DNA of 64,000 nt from Deinandra increscens subsp. villosa (lineage: Eukaryota; Streptophyta; Magnoliopsida; Asterales; Asteraceae): the NCBI GenBank assembly GCA_039602395.1, contig JBCNJP010000006.1, positions 42,805,279 through 42,869,278 of the forward strand, written 5' to 3'. Position 1 is the first letter of the stretch; the number at the start of each line of letters is the position of its first letter. The notes under the pieces were generated by a model. It saw only the letters and a program-made list of their open reading frames with translations. It had not been told where the DNA came from and searched no databases. This document shows, piece by piece, positions 1 to 9,664 of the stretch. Position numbers and translations under genes: made by a program.

Positions 1-716
1 TGGCACTCAGCATCATTGTCTGATATATCCTTTACTCTCCCTTCACCATAAGTCATTTTTATCTCATTGTCAATTTCTTCTTAAATCATTGGTGTAGTTC
101 CAACCAAGACACTATCAATAGGAGGAGCAGCTTCTTTATATTCAGATTTGGTTTGTTCAACTTGATCCTCACTAAGAAGTATTCCTACAATGTCTCTGGG
201 AACTGGTGGAGGAATGATGCTGTTTGCAGACAGAGACTTATCAGACTTTTCTGACCCACACCCAATTTTATCTTTCCCAACTTGACCAGTCACAACAGCA
301 TGTGACAATTCCTTTCCAGCATCGAGCATTCTTTTGTTTCTTTCCTGATTGCAATCATACTTGACCTGCAGCTCATCAAATTTTTGTTGCAGTTAAGTTA
401 ATTTCTGTGTAAGCTGGGATATCTCAATCCTAGCTCGATCATATAAGATAGTCTTCTCCGTTGCTAGCTTCTGATATTTCTCAATGTCTCGTTTCTGAGC
501 TTTTACCTTCTCCTCATTCTTTTTCCATCTACCCTTAAAAGAACTCCTCTCGCATTTTGTCTCAAATAATTCTATCTGATAATTTTTACAAATTTGCCTA
601 AGTCCAGGAATTATACGAGCACAAGTGGGATTGGGACATATCTCAGTTTTGTCAACTTCATCTGTGAAATCATCTTTGTCCTCAACTATATTCTTTTCTT
701 CAACCACTGAACTCAT
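1..716 (-). pseudogene. E1 gag-related coiled-coil frame, broken by stops
   Basis: One minus-strand frame starts at the ATG at 716-714 (Met-Ser-Ser-Val) and continues to the window edge, interrupted by in-frame stops at 395-393 and 83-81. After an acidic N-terminus comes a Cys-containing segment (CPNPTCARI) and then a charged, heptad-like stretch rich in Lys, Glu and Arg that looks like a coiled coil. It resembles the coiled-coil part of the E6 gag product. The capsid-like core expected ahead of it in Copia Gag is absent, so this looks like an internally deleted gag. A longer frame opens upstream to 782 but without an ATG. Function is inferred from position and resemblance only. Confidence 0.5.
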
Positions 717-1000
717 TATGCAGCTTCTAAAAATTTTGTAAAAATCAGCAAGAACGGCAAAAACGGCAAAATCACTATTCAAAGAATAGTGTCAGAAACT
801 TAAAACTGAAAAACGGAGGCCTTCGGAGTGGAATTTGGGGGTCCAAACGAGCTCCCCTGGATGTTAGTCTGGGGTAATTCTGGGGCTCAGTGTCACGAAC
901 GTCGTGTTCAAATTTGAGCTTCTAACTCCAAACGAGTCAAAAGTTACGTCCGTTTCCGTGAAAGTGTGAAAAATGACTTTTTGCCGCAAACCCTGTTTCC

Positions 1001-1370
1001 GATCGTAAACCCTATTTACGATCGTAATCTCCCGTTTACGATATTTGATAGCCTGGCCGATCGTAAACACCACCGGGTCGTAAACACTTGATCGTAAACG
1101 ACGATTCCGATAAAACCAAATCGTAAACGCCTGATTTCGATTCAACTGAATCGTAAACTCCCAATTACGATCCAAAAATGTCATAAACCCCTATTCCGAT
1201 CAAGATATGTCGTAAACTCAAAACACCGGGTCGTAAACACGATAAAAACGCAGTCTTGAACTCATAAACACCCAAACAAGAAGATCTTCAACCGAAGAAG
1301 TCGTAAACACGGAAAAACCCAGAAAAACTGATCGTGAACTCGAAGAACAGCAGCAGATCTGATCGTAAAC
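1001..1370. repeat. E1 leader: cluster of the word TCGTAAAC
   Basis: I count ten exact copies of TCGTAAAC in this stretch, one inverted copy near 1035, and many one-base variants. A further copy lies in the E1 LTR at 1679-1686, with relatives (atcataaac, atagtaaac) further along. Spacing is irregular, so this is not a tandem repeat. It falls in the transcribed leader between primer-binding site and gag. Confidence 0.85.
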
Positions 1371-1462
1371 ACCTCTAGCAGCTTCAAATCTTCAAAAACT
1401 CGAACTTTTTCCAGAAAAATGCTTGAATCCAATATCGTGAGAACCTCGAATCACAGATTCTT

Positions 1463-1475
1463 GGCTCTGATACCA
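1463..1475 (-). other. E1 primer-binding site (initiator-Met tRNA type)
   Basis: The minus strand reads TGGTATCAGAGCC two bases inside the LTR end. This matches the 3' end complement of plant initiator-Met tRNA, the usual primer for Copia and many Gypsy elements, and it fixes the element orientation. Confidence 0.9.
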
Positions 1476-1477
1476 AT

Positions 1478-1902
1478 TGTAGGTCCAGAAACAATAACTG
1501 ATCACGATATTTTAATCTAGTACAAGTGCGGAATCCTTGTACAAGACCGATTCAAGAATAAAGATGAAGAGAACACAAGAAAACGATGATTAAACAATAA
1601 AAACTTGATCTATGCACACAAGATGAACTTGTCGGGTACAAGATAAGAAATTGTAATCACTCTTTTCTCTCTAGAAAATCGTAAACTCAAGCATTCCTAA
1701 TGAGGAGGTCAAGTGGGGTTTATATAGGCACCCCAATGGGTTTACTATTGGGCCCATTGTGGATCATAAACCCAATAGTAAACCCAAACCCAATCATAAA
1801 CTAGCCTAAATACAATAGCAAACTAGCCTATGATTCTAATGAAACCCTCTAAGCCCAGCCCAACTTATTTAATATTACAAGCCTCATAATCTAGCCTCTA
1901 CA
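1478..1902 (-). repeat. E1 5' LTR (about 425 bp)
   Basis: Bounded by TGTAGG at the left and CTCTACA at the right as read on the plus strand. The left end is next to the primer-binding site, and the right end is where sequence resumes that is homologous to the E2 3' LTR (from about 34674). A TATA box lies inside on the minus strand. The length is typical of Copia. The partner LTR is outside the window. Confidence 0.75.
1719..1726 (-). promoter_or_regulatory. TATA box in E1 LTR
   Basis: The minus strand reads TATATAAA in a GC-flanked context about 240 bases upstream of the LTR end, a typical position for the U3 promoter driving the element's genomic RNA. Confidence 0.55.
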
Positions 1903-2250
1903 CATCTTGTTGACCCTCGGTGTCTCTAACGTTTGTTAGAACACCGCGAAGGTATATCTAAACTCCGGTTTTAGTTTAGATACTTAATTTCGATTAATGT
2001 AATCGTTAGAGTTTTCGCGTTAACCGGTTTAACGCGAAATGGTGTTTGCGTGATCGTTTTGGTGATCATGATCCTGTTGACATGATTTCGACACCAACGG
2101 TTTACGCGTCTAAAAATTAGTAAATTTATTTATTCCGCTTAATCCGTTGTAACTCTTAATTTACTAAACCCGGTCGGTAATGTTTTAATTAACGGTCAAA
2201 TTTTTTTTTAACGTCACCGGGCACCCATATACCACTGTCAAAACCCAACA
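1903..2250 (+). repeat. E2 5' LTR, 3' part only
   Basis: Nearly identical to 34674-35035 of the E2 3' LTR. Compared with that copy, about 20 bases are missing near 2138 (the stretch around the gcgtaaacggattacc segment at 34905-34922). The upstream part of this LTR has been displaced to the left of E1. It ends AAACCCAACA, directly followed by the primer-binding site. Confidence 0.85.
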
Positions 2251-2251
2251 G

Positions 2252-2264
2252 TGGTATCAGAGCC
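2252..2264 (+). other. E2 primer-binding site
   Basis: TGGTATCAGAGCC starts two bases after the LTR, complementary to the 3' end of initiator-Met tRNA. Confidence 0.9.
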
Positions 2265-3711
2265 TAGATCACCACATGCAAACCCTAACCGGTCGGTTTT
2301 AAACCGGTGGATTTCGCGAACTGGGGTTAAAACCCAAAAGTCGCGAAAGTTAAACGAATTGCTTTTTTTTCACATGTTTGGTCGATTTAATTCCACCAAA
2401 CATTTTCAATTCGTTAATTGATTGTTTAAACGCGCGTATTCGGCTAGACCCATATTTTGGTTATGATTGCTTGTCGTGTCTTGGTTTGGCCCATTTTTGG
2501 CCCACTAGTATTTTGGTTTTGGATTGGCCCACTTGTGTATGGGTTCAAAAGTTGTATCTTAAATAGATTAGTTTTTATTCTATTTTTCTCGTAAATGCTC
2601 ACCTTCGCCCTAGACGAACGTGACGAGCATTGATGCGACTATCCCTTCGTGGCAAGTGTTTTTATCTAAAGACACTTCCCAGTATGGCGTGTATCCACAA
2701 CCGGAAGACCGACGAAATCCAATCCATCAAGGAGAGCTTATGAAGCCAGTGGGAGCGTTAGGATCAACCGGATGACCTTTTTCATCCTTGTGGTTGATTT
2801 TACCTTTTGTCCCAGACCTTCTTCGACATTGTCATTAGGCTCTGACAATGTCGAAACCTCTTAAGCCGAATATGTGTTTGTTTGCATGAGCGTTTTGGTT
2901 GCTTGTCTTAAATCGTTTAACGTGCCAACTAAAACTCCAAACTAAGTTTTAATCGGTTAAAACTGTTTTACAATCAATTGGTTTGAGTCCTGATATTTAC
3001 TAAGACTCGATATTTAATAACCAATTTTATTCGACTATGAACTCGAATTTTTCGATCTTTAAATATTGAACTTTTAATAATTGGTTATTGCCTCGCGACG
3101 CGTAGTCTTTAATAAGGAGGTTATTAAATTGACTGTCCCGAGTGAGATAGGGTTCTTGAGTAGCTTAGTCAAACGTTTAATTAATTAAAATATTGACTAA
3201 TTAATCCTATCTGGTAAGCCGCTAAACAGATAGATTATGCCATCCTAGTCAAGTCTAACTTGGAACATATTTACCGATGCATCAGTGTTGGAGTATTTCA
3301 ACACCGCACTTGGTGTTTAGGGTATCTTCCAAGGTGTGTGCATTGGAGTATTTCAACACCGTGCATGCACACTGACCACTGAGGACATCTATCATTTTCT
3401 TTACGAGTACCTTGTGTATTGGAGTATTTCAACACCGTACATTTGGTCATTTGTAGACAAAATTGGCATGGATGACGCTAAACGTATTTCGCGAATTAAT
3501 TCGCGAAAGCCTCATAAACGGAAGTTGTGAATGGTTTTCACAAGAGACAATCGTTGTCCATCCGACTACTTAGTGGCCGGTGATTGCACTTAACGCTGCC
3601 TTTTTGGGTCGACTACTAATTGGGTTCCCATATTCCTATTCAAAATTTGCTTGCCGTTTTTGAATACGAATATTACATCGAAACACTAAAACAAATTGCC
3701 TGTTGTTTCAG
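2265..3711 (+). other. E2 untranslated leader, no gene
   Basis: About 1.45 kb between the primer-binding site and gag. I see no conserved reading frame; the short open frames here have no family resemblance. Its one clear structure is a 19-base word present three times (3288-3437). A long leader is common in plant LTR elements and usually carries packaging and dimerisation signals, but none can be identified here. Confidence 0.6.
3288..3437 (+). repeat. E2 leader: 19-base word in three exact copies
   Basis: TTGGAGTATTTCAACACCG occurs at 3288-3306, 3343-3361 and 3419-3437. The spacers (36 and 57 bases) are unrelated to each other apart from some similarity around the word, so this is dispersed reiteration rather than a simple tandem repeat. 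Each copy contains GTGTTGnnG-like halves that also pair in reverse, so each may form a small hairpin with its flank. Confidence 0.9.
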
Positions 3712-4605
3712 ATGGCTAATCCTCCTGCAAACAACGAGGTTTTCCAGCTCAAGTATCTCCTCGAGAAGGAGAAACTTGATGACACCAACTTCCTCGACTG
3801 GCATCGAAATCTGAAAATTGTCCTGCAAATGGCCAACAAACAACATGTGTTGGAGGCCAAGGTGCCGGAAGCACCCGCAAATAACACTGCGGCTGCTCGC
3901 GCTGCACATGAGGCACTGAGAAAGGATTCCAACTCAGTTGTGTGCCTCATGTTGGCAACCATGTCTACTGATATTCAGAAGAGCATGGTTGATAGGACGG
4001 CGTTTCAGATGATCGGGGAACTTAAGGGCATGTTTGACACCCAGGCCCGGCAGGAACGCTATGAAACCGTTGTCAGGCTCATCACCTGTCGAATGGCTGA
4101 AGGCAGTCCTGTCAGCGCCCATGTCCTTAAGATGAAGGGTTACATCGACCGACTTGCGAAGCTCGATTACGTCATTCCTCAGGAAATGGCGACGGATTTG
4201 ATCCTCCACTCTCTTTCCAGTGCGTTCACTCATTTCCGGATTAATTTCAATATGAACAGCCTGGTTAAGACAGTGACCGAGCTTCACGGAATGTTGAAAA
4301 CCGCTGAGATTAATTTTCTTAACGGTAACAACAGCAAATGCAAGTCGAATGATGTGCTCGCCATCTGATCCGGAGGTGTCATGTAACCTGAGGTTAAGAG
4401 GAAACCTGGGCAAAGGAAGAAAGGCAAGGGCGCTGCTGCTAGAGGTTCTAGTGGCACCGGAAAAGGCAAGTCAAGGGCTTCGAAGGCACCACCGCAAGCT
4501 GAGCGCCAGTGCTTCGAATGCAACAAGATGGGGCACTGGAAGAGAAACTGCCCTGAATATCTTGCCAAGGTGAAGAAGTCCGATGCAGGCACTTCCGGGG
4601 GTATA
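3712..4605 (+). pseudogene. gag: E2 Copia gag with one CCHC zinc knuckle
   Basis: The ATG at 3712 opens a frame beginning Met-Ala-Asn-Pro-Pro. Residues from about 15 to 190 have the look of the Copia Gag capsid family: a Leu-rich start with Asn-Phe-Leu-Asp-Trp, then helices with a Leu-Lys-Gly-Met-Phe motif. Stops at 4366-4368 (TGA) and 4384-4386 (TAA) interrupt the same frame. It then continues through a basic Lys/Gly/Ser-rich linker to an intact knuckle, CFECNKMGHWKRNC (4510-4551). Gag forms the virus-like particle and packages element RNA. Shortly after the knuckle, resemblance to Copia stops abruptly (near 4605) where protease should begin. No frameshift is needed, only the two stops. Confidence 0.8.
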
Positions 4606-5273
4606 TATCTATTACCACATGTTATAAACCACTTCACTTGATCCTTCAAAATATATGTTTGACATACTTTACATTTTGTAGGAACGTGAAGTCGTAGAAA
4701 GCAAGACAACCAAGAAGACATGACATCTTTGCATGATTGCAAACTTTGAATAAAGATCATGTCGGTTTTAATTCTTGGTGGTATCTTTAAACAAATTGTT
4801 TGTTTTTCCCTGGCGGGGTCCAGGATGATACAATTTTGCTTTTTGTTTTGAATCTAAACATGCACTAAAGTTTCCGGTTTAAACTTTATTGATATGCATG
4901 GAATTTTTCTACACTTGAAAATGTTTCACTTGGTTGGTAGATTAGATTCAAACATATATAACATGACGCTAAGCATGGTGCTATTGATTTAATGATCATG
5001 AGACTAGCCTAAATGCAAAAGAAGAACAATTGTTTTATCTAAATCCATTAAGGCCATGACGTCTCTTATTCTCATTGTACTTGTTACAGTGGGAATAATC
5101 AACCTATCTTGATTCATGAAACCTTATGGTTTGGAATCGCGTAGCTTGAGACTTCATTAAATCCAAATTGAACTTTTATAAAATCACTTGCTTGATTTTA
5201 TCGAACAATAGGACCTTTGATGAGTTCAAACGCTAGTTTGAAAAGTTCAAGTCACCAACGCTGCTTATGTAAC
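4606..5273 (+). other. E2 internal non-coding segment 1
   Basis: About 670 bases between the end of gag and the E3 insertion. Stops occur in all frames and no protease or integrase motif is visible. The last five bases, gtaac, are the target site duplicated by E3. Confidence 0.6.
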
Positions 5274-7233
5274 TGTAACATCCCGGTTTCGTAATGACTT
5301 GAGATAATATTATTTAATTTGCGTTTTATTTGAGTTCGGTGAAATAAGCGGACTAAGAAGGTTACCCGGGTTAGTTAACGGGGATTTTCTAGTAAAAAAA
5401 AAGTTAACCTTATTAATAGATGAGAAAAATAAAGAAAGTTAGAGGGTTAATTGTGTAATTAAGGGTTTTGGCTAAATCTTTATAGAATAGATAACTAGAG
5501 GGGCCATAGTTGTAAATGAGGGAAATAAAACAAGTCTGGGTCTTCCCCAGACTTGAAGATTGCGACCAGGAGAGGGGGGGGGGAGAGGAGACCACGCCAT
5601 CTTCTTCCCTAAATCACCCAAATTGAGTGCTTGGAGCAGGGATTCTTAAGGGGGAGGACCAAATTCGTGTATAGGAAACCTTCTACACCTTGATTTCATC
5701 CTTGGATTCTTGTGTTCTTGACCAAGTAAGTGTTTCCATGATAGGGTGATTTCATGGGTTTCATCTAGATGTTAAATTGAGGTGGTAATCTGAGTTATTA
5801 TGTGTTAGTGAGTCTAGATGAAGCATAATCTTGCCCTGCATGACTGATTTTGTGTGTAATTAGTAGAAATGGTGGTGGGTTTAAGCCCCACCTCATAGAA
5901 CTCGAAATTTATGGTGAATGGGTGATTTGGGTTGGTTAGTTGAGCTCCATGTATGCAAGTAGACTCGTTATGAGCAATTGATTTAGTATAAAAGCTGAAT
6001 TTTTATGTTGTGTAGTGATTTATGGTGGAATGAAAGCATGTAAGCTTCTAAAATTTGTAGAACATTATGTATGCATATAAGGTGTTTGATGAAATGCTTG
6101 AATGAAGTTGATTATGTCTATGAGCTGAATTTTTATGAATTAAGTAGTGATGGAGTGTAGAATGTATGCATGATGAATGTGGAATTGAGGAATTTAATCA
6201 ATGATTTGGTTATAGGTGAAGCTAGTGGATGTGCAAATCATCATCGTGAAGGCAAGGCTAAATCCTAAAGGTAACACGCAGTAGCTAGTGGTTAGTATTA
6301 GATAGTTGGTTATAATTTGATATTCAAGCGGAAGTTGGATGACTTATATGTGTTGAGGGCATTGGGTAATCAAATTGGGAAGTTGGTTATGTAATATGAC
6401 TAACTAGGATTGCGGTATATGACCCAATTTGGGTTAAGCTGGATGTTAGGGCAAGACGAGGAACCATGAGAGTTTTAGACCTCGGATTGCCCCAACATGG
6501 AATTCAAGCGGATTAATACCTTGTGCGTGTGCTAAGGGAAACTAAAATGAAGGAAATTCTGATTGAAAGTCTAATCATAAGTTGGTTTTGTGATGGGTGT
6601 GTTAGCGGGTCAAACGGGTTGAGTTTTTGGTAATTAGATTCTCAATCATTTAATACATAGATTAGAATGTGAAAACAAGTGTTGTGAGGGTCTTTCCTAA
6701 ATAAAGATGTGGTCTTGAAGAAATAGGAATGAATGGAAAAATTTTCGTAAAACTTAAAGTTAAGTATGAAAATTAATCAGGACCATTGTATCATACAGTG
6801 GAACTGGGAGTATGATACAGTGACCAGATTGGGGTTACGGTGGAATGATTCTGTGATACGGTGGATCATACGGTGAAAGATGGAATTTTTCTTATGTTCC
6901 AAACGATTGGATTGGCGGGTCAAGATAGGTTGATTGCTGTTGTGTGCCACTAATACTAACGTGTTACTAGTGTTCTTGGCAGGTAAACTATTGTAGACGG
7001 GTCGGGATCGAACCGAAGATCTTAGGAACCGAACATCACATCTTTTGGGACCTAGATGCACATGTTTGTTAATGTGAATGTTATGTAGTATTCTTATGAA
7101 GTTAATGGTGCCAAACACCCGATTTCGTAAATGTGGCATGGTAATGGATGAAAGTTCTATATATGTAATGAAATTTCCAAACTCTGATATTAAAACGAGG
7201 TTAATACGCATGAATTGGGATTGGGGCCTTACA
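5274..7233 (+). repeat. E3 5' LTR (1960 bp)
   Basis: Begins TGTAACATCCCGG and ends GGGGCCTTACA. It matches 11979-13940 with scattered substitutions and small length differences in a poly-A run (near 5394) and a poly-G run (near 5573). A splice-donor-like AAGTAAGT near 5724 and the purine-rich CAGACTTGAAG segment suggest that part of it is transcribed. No gene lies inside; short open frames on both strands are not supported. Confidence 0.95.
6784..6878 (+). repeat. E3 LTR: cluster of the word ATAC(A/G)GTG
   Basis: Within about 95 bases there are two copies of ATACAGTG, two of ATACGGTG and a variant TTACGGTG, with an inverted relative tgtatcat beside them. The 3' LTR carries the same cluster at 13491-13585, slightly diverged. 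The spacing is irregular. Confidence 0.8.
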
Positions 7234-7236
7234 AGT

Positions 7237-7250
7237 TGGTATCAGAGCCA
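7237..7250 (+). other. E3 primer-binding site
   Basis: TGGTATCAGAGCCA begins three bases after the LTR, complementary to initiator-Met tRNA. Confidence 0.92.
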
Positions 7251-7497
7251 CGGTTTGAAGGATTCAAGTGTCATGGGGGCACTTGAACTCAAACCAAGTG
7301 CTCGTAATGGGGAAAGATGTTCGGTTCAAGGTTCGATCTTCTGACCCGGTAAGTGATTTAAATTATATGTATTGTGATATTGAATGATGAAATGTGCGGT
7401 ATGGATCATTTTAAATGGTTGAGCTGAAAATTTTTAGTGATTGAAAAGCGGAAGTATGTGATGATGATGCTAACCTATTGTAAACTTTCAGTTTACT

Positions 7498-9027
7498 ATG
7501 GCGGATGAAAACAACCCAGCTGGGGCTCTTACGGAGCCTATGATTGCAGAAATGAAGAAGCTGATCTTAGATGAAATTGAGACCTCGGTGGAAACAGCGG
7601 TACGGACCCATGTGGGCCAAATGGAAAATGCTTTGATGGAGGCATTGGAAAAGAAGCTGGAATCGATGAGGAATGATTTTATGGCGGAAGGAAGCGGGAA
7701 GAAAGATAAGGGGAGGTGTACTTACAAAGATTTCATGGCGTGTAAGCCTCCCCTATACACCAGTGAGGCGGATCCGATAGCCTGCTATCGATGGCTAGCG
7801 GAAATTGAAGCGGTATTTGAGCGGAGTCACTGTGAACCGGAGGACCAAGTGATGTTTGCAACTGGTCAACTCCGGTCGCATGCGAAGGATTGGTGGGATA
7901 TGATACGGGAGGAAAAGGGGAAGGAGGCCATTAAGGCCATGAATTGGGAAGGGTTCAAAGCGGTGTTTTCACTATATCATAGCCCTGAGTCTGAAACGAA
8001 CAAATTACAAGAGGAGTTGATGCAGTTTCGTCAGAAGAAGGGACAACCGATCGGGGAAGTAATCAGTTACTTCCTGGATCGCGTGAAATTCAGTAAAGAG
8101 TTATTGAGAACTGAGAGACAGAAGATTTTCCAGTTTAACAACATGCTGAATGCTGATTTTAGGGAGTTCATTAATGCTTCCCGATGTGCAACTCTCGAGG
8201 AGCTAATCAATGCTTGTCGAGAGAGAGAGCTGGAACTGAAAAAGCAAGTGGAAAGGGGTGAGAAGCGGGGGGGTAGAAAGCAGTACTACCCCGACAAGAA
8301 GCCAAGGGTGAATGAATCACCCAAGAAAGCTGAAGGTAAAAAGAGTAGGTTGTCTAATTGCCCACATTGTGGGAGGGCTCATAAGGGGGAATGTTTCTTT
8401 TTAACCAAGCAGTGTTATGGTTGCGGAAAAACGGGGCATAGTATAGCACAATGTCCTAGTCCGACTCGGGTATGTTTTGGATGCGGAAAGACGGGTCACA
8501 AGAAGAGTGAATGCCCAAACCCGAGTGCGGGGGCGGGCCAAAGCGGAGTAAAGCCGGATATTCCTCGAGAGAGAGGAAGATCTTATCAGCTGACTGTGGA
8601 GGAAGGAAAGGTGGATCCGGGGGTAGTGACAGGTATCTTTCTTGTCAATTCTATCCCTGCACATGTATTGTTTGATACGGGGGCGAGTAGATCATTTGTT
8701 TCCTATGATTTTACCCGCCACCCTTCTTTTGTTATTAACAAGCTGTCTGTGCCTTTAGAAGTAGAAATAGCAGATAACAAGAGTGTCTTAGTCTTTGATG
8801 TGTATCGTGATTGTAAGATCTCTATAGAGGATGAAGATTACCCTATTGATTTAATACCAATGATGATGGGGGAATTCAAGGTGATCGTGGGGATGGATTG
8901 GTTATCTAAATACCAAGCCAATGTGGTGTGTAACCGCAAGGTGATTGAATTAATATCGCCGAGCGGGAAGCAGGTTGTTGTTCAAGGAGAAAGAAAGAGT
9001 GAGACCACGTTGTGTACAGTAATGTAG
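7498..9027 (+). CDS. gag: E3 Gag and aspartic protease (N-terminal part of polyprotein)
   Basis: A 509-residue frame from an ATG about 260 bases after the LTR. Residues 1-75 are an acidic, helical N-terminus. About 80-190 is the capsid-like retrotransposon Gag domain (Cys-Tyr-Arg-Trp-Leu start, Trp-Trp-Asp-Met centre). A basic region leads to a degenerate knuckle (CPHCGRAHKGEC) and two canonical CCHC knuckles at about 308-321 and 328-341. The protease follows, with catalytic Asp-Thr-Gly-Ala near residue 392 and the downstream VIVGMDWLS signature near 465. Gag builds the particle and protease matures the polyprotein. The frame ends at a TAG (9025-9027) that is in phase with the reverse transcriptase frame, so this is a premature stop inside one polyprotein rather than a natural gag end. 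Confidence 0.88.
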   Translation: MADENNPAGALTEPMIAEMKKLILDEIETSVETAVRTHVGQMENALMEALEKKLESMRNDFMAEGSGKKDKGRCTYKDFMACKPPLYTSEADPIACYRWLAEIEAVFERSHCEPEDQVMFATGQLRSHAKDWWDMIREEKGKEAIKAMNWEGFKAVFSLYHSPESETNKLQEELMQFRQKKGQPIGEVISYFLDRVKFSKELLRTERQKIFQFNNMLNADFREFINASRCATLEELINACRERELELKKQVERGEKRGGRKQYYPDKKPRVNESPKKAEGKKSRLSNCPHCGRAHKGECFFLTKQCYGCGKTGHSIAQCPSPTRVCFGCGKTGHKKSECPNPSAGAGQSGVKPDIPRERGRSYQLTVEEGKVDPGVVTGIFLVNSIPAHVLFDTGASRSFVSYDFTRHPSFVINKLSVPLEVEIADNKSVLVFDVYRDCKISIEDEDYPIDLIPMMMGEFKVIVGMDWLSKYQANVVCNRKVIELISPSGKQVVVQGERKSETTLCTVM

Positions 9028-9664
9028 GCAAGGAAATACATCCAACACGGGTGTAAATCCTTTTTGGCATACGTGGTGGATACCGAGCGTGAGAATAATA
9101 AAGCTGAAGCGGTACCCGTTGTGCAAGAATTCCTAGACGTTTTTCCTGAAGACCTTCCGGGTATACCACCGGATAGGGAGGTGGAGTTTCGTATCGATTT
9201 GATACCCGGGGCAAAGCCGGTGGCACGGGCTCCGTATCGGCTAGCCCCTACTGAGATACAAGAGTTGATGAAGCAGCTACAGGAATTGCTTGATAAGGGA
9301 TTTATTCGGCCAAGTGTATCCCCTTGGGGTGCACCGGTGTTATTTGTGAAGAAGAAAGACGGTAGTCTAAGGATGTGTATAGACTACCGTGAGTTGAATA
9401 AGCTGACCGTGAAAAACAAATATCCCTTGCCCCGAATCGATGATCTGTTTGACCAGTTACAAGGGGCGAGTTGGTTCTCCAAGATCGATTTAAGATCGGG
9501 GTACCATCAGCTGAAGGTAAGAGAGGAGGATGTCCCAAAGACCGCTTTCCGAACGCGGTATGGGCATTACGAGTTCTTAGTGATGTCCTTCGGGTTGACT
9601 AATGCACCGGCGACTTTCATGGATCTTATGAACCGCGTGTGTAGGCCGATGTTGGATCGACAGT
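9028..9664 (+). pseudogene. pol: E3 reverse transcriptase, N-terminal part
   Basis: This is the same frame as gag, resuming directly after the TAG. It contains the protease-RT junction (FPEDLPG), the palm/fingers motifs VRF-like DLIPGAKPVARAPYRL, the CIDYRELN motif and the catalytic first Asp context FSKIDLRSGYHQL, then YEFLVMSFGLTNAPATF. Just before the second catalytic block the reading frame shifts. The nominal open frame continues out of phase to 9750 with a nonsense tail. Reverse transcriptase copies element RNA to DNA in the particle. One base appears to have been lost around 9660-9664. Confidence 0.85.

Larger units (their letters stand above)
1..1902 (-). mobile_element. E1: minus-strand Ty1-copia element, 5' part only
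   Basis: This is the 5' end of a Copia element transcribed right to left. Reading down the minus strand there is an LTR (1902-1478), a primer-binding site complementary to initiator-Met tRNA, a leader of about 750 bases full of a repeated word, and the start of a damaged gag-related frame that runs off the window at base 1. On the right it abuts sequence that matches the 3' LTR of E2, so it is nested in the 5' LTR of E2. Its own 3' LTR and left TSD lie outside the window. The right boundary could be 1902 or 1904, because TACA and TACACA both give valid termini. Confidence 0.8.

Noticed and set aside
864..1184. Minus-strand open frame of 106 codons in the E1 leader
   Set aside because: It coincides with the TCGTAAAC word cluster; the frame is kept open by the repeated word, and the translation resembles no protein.
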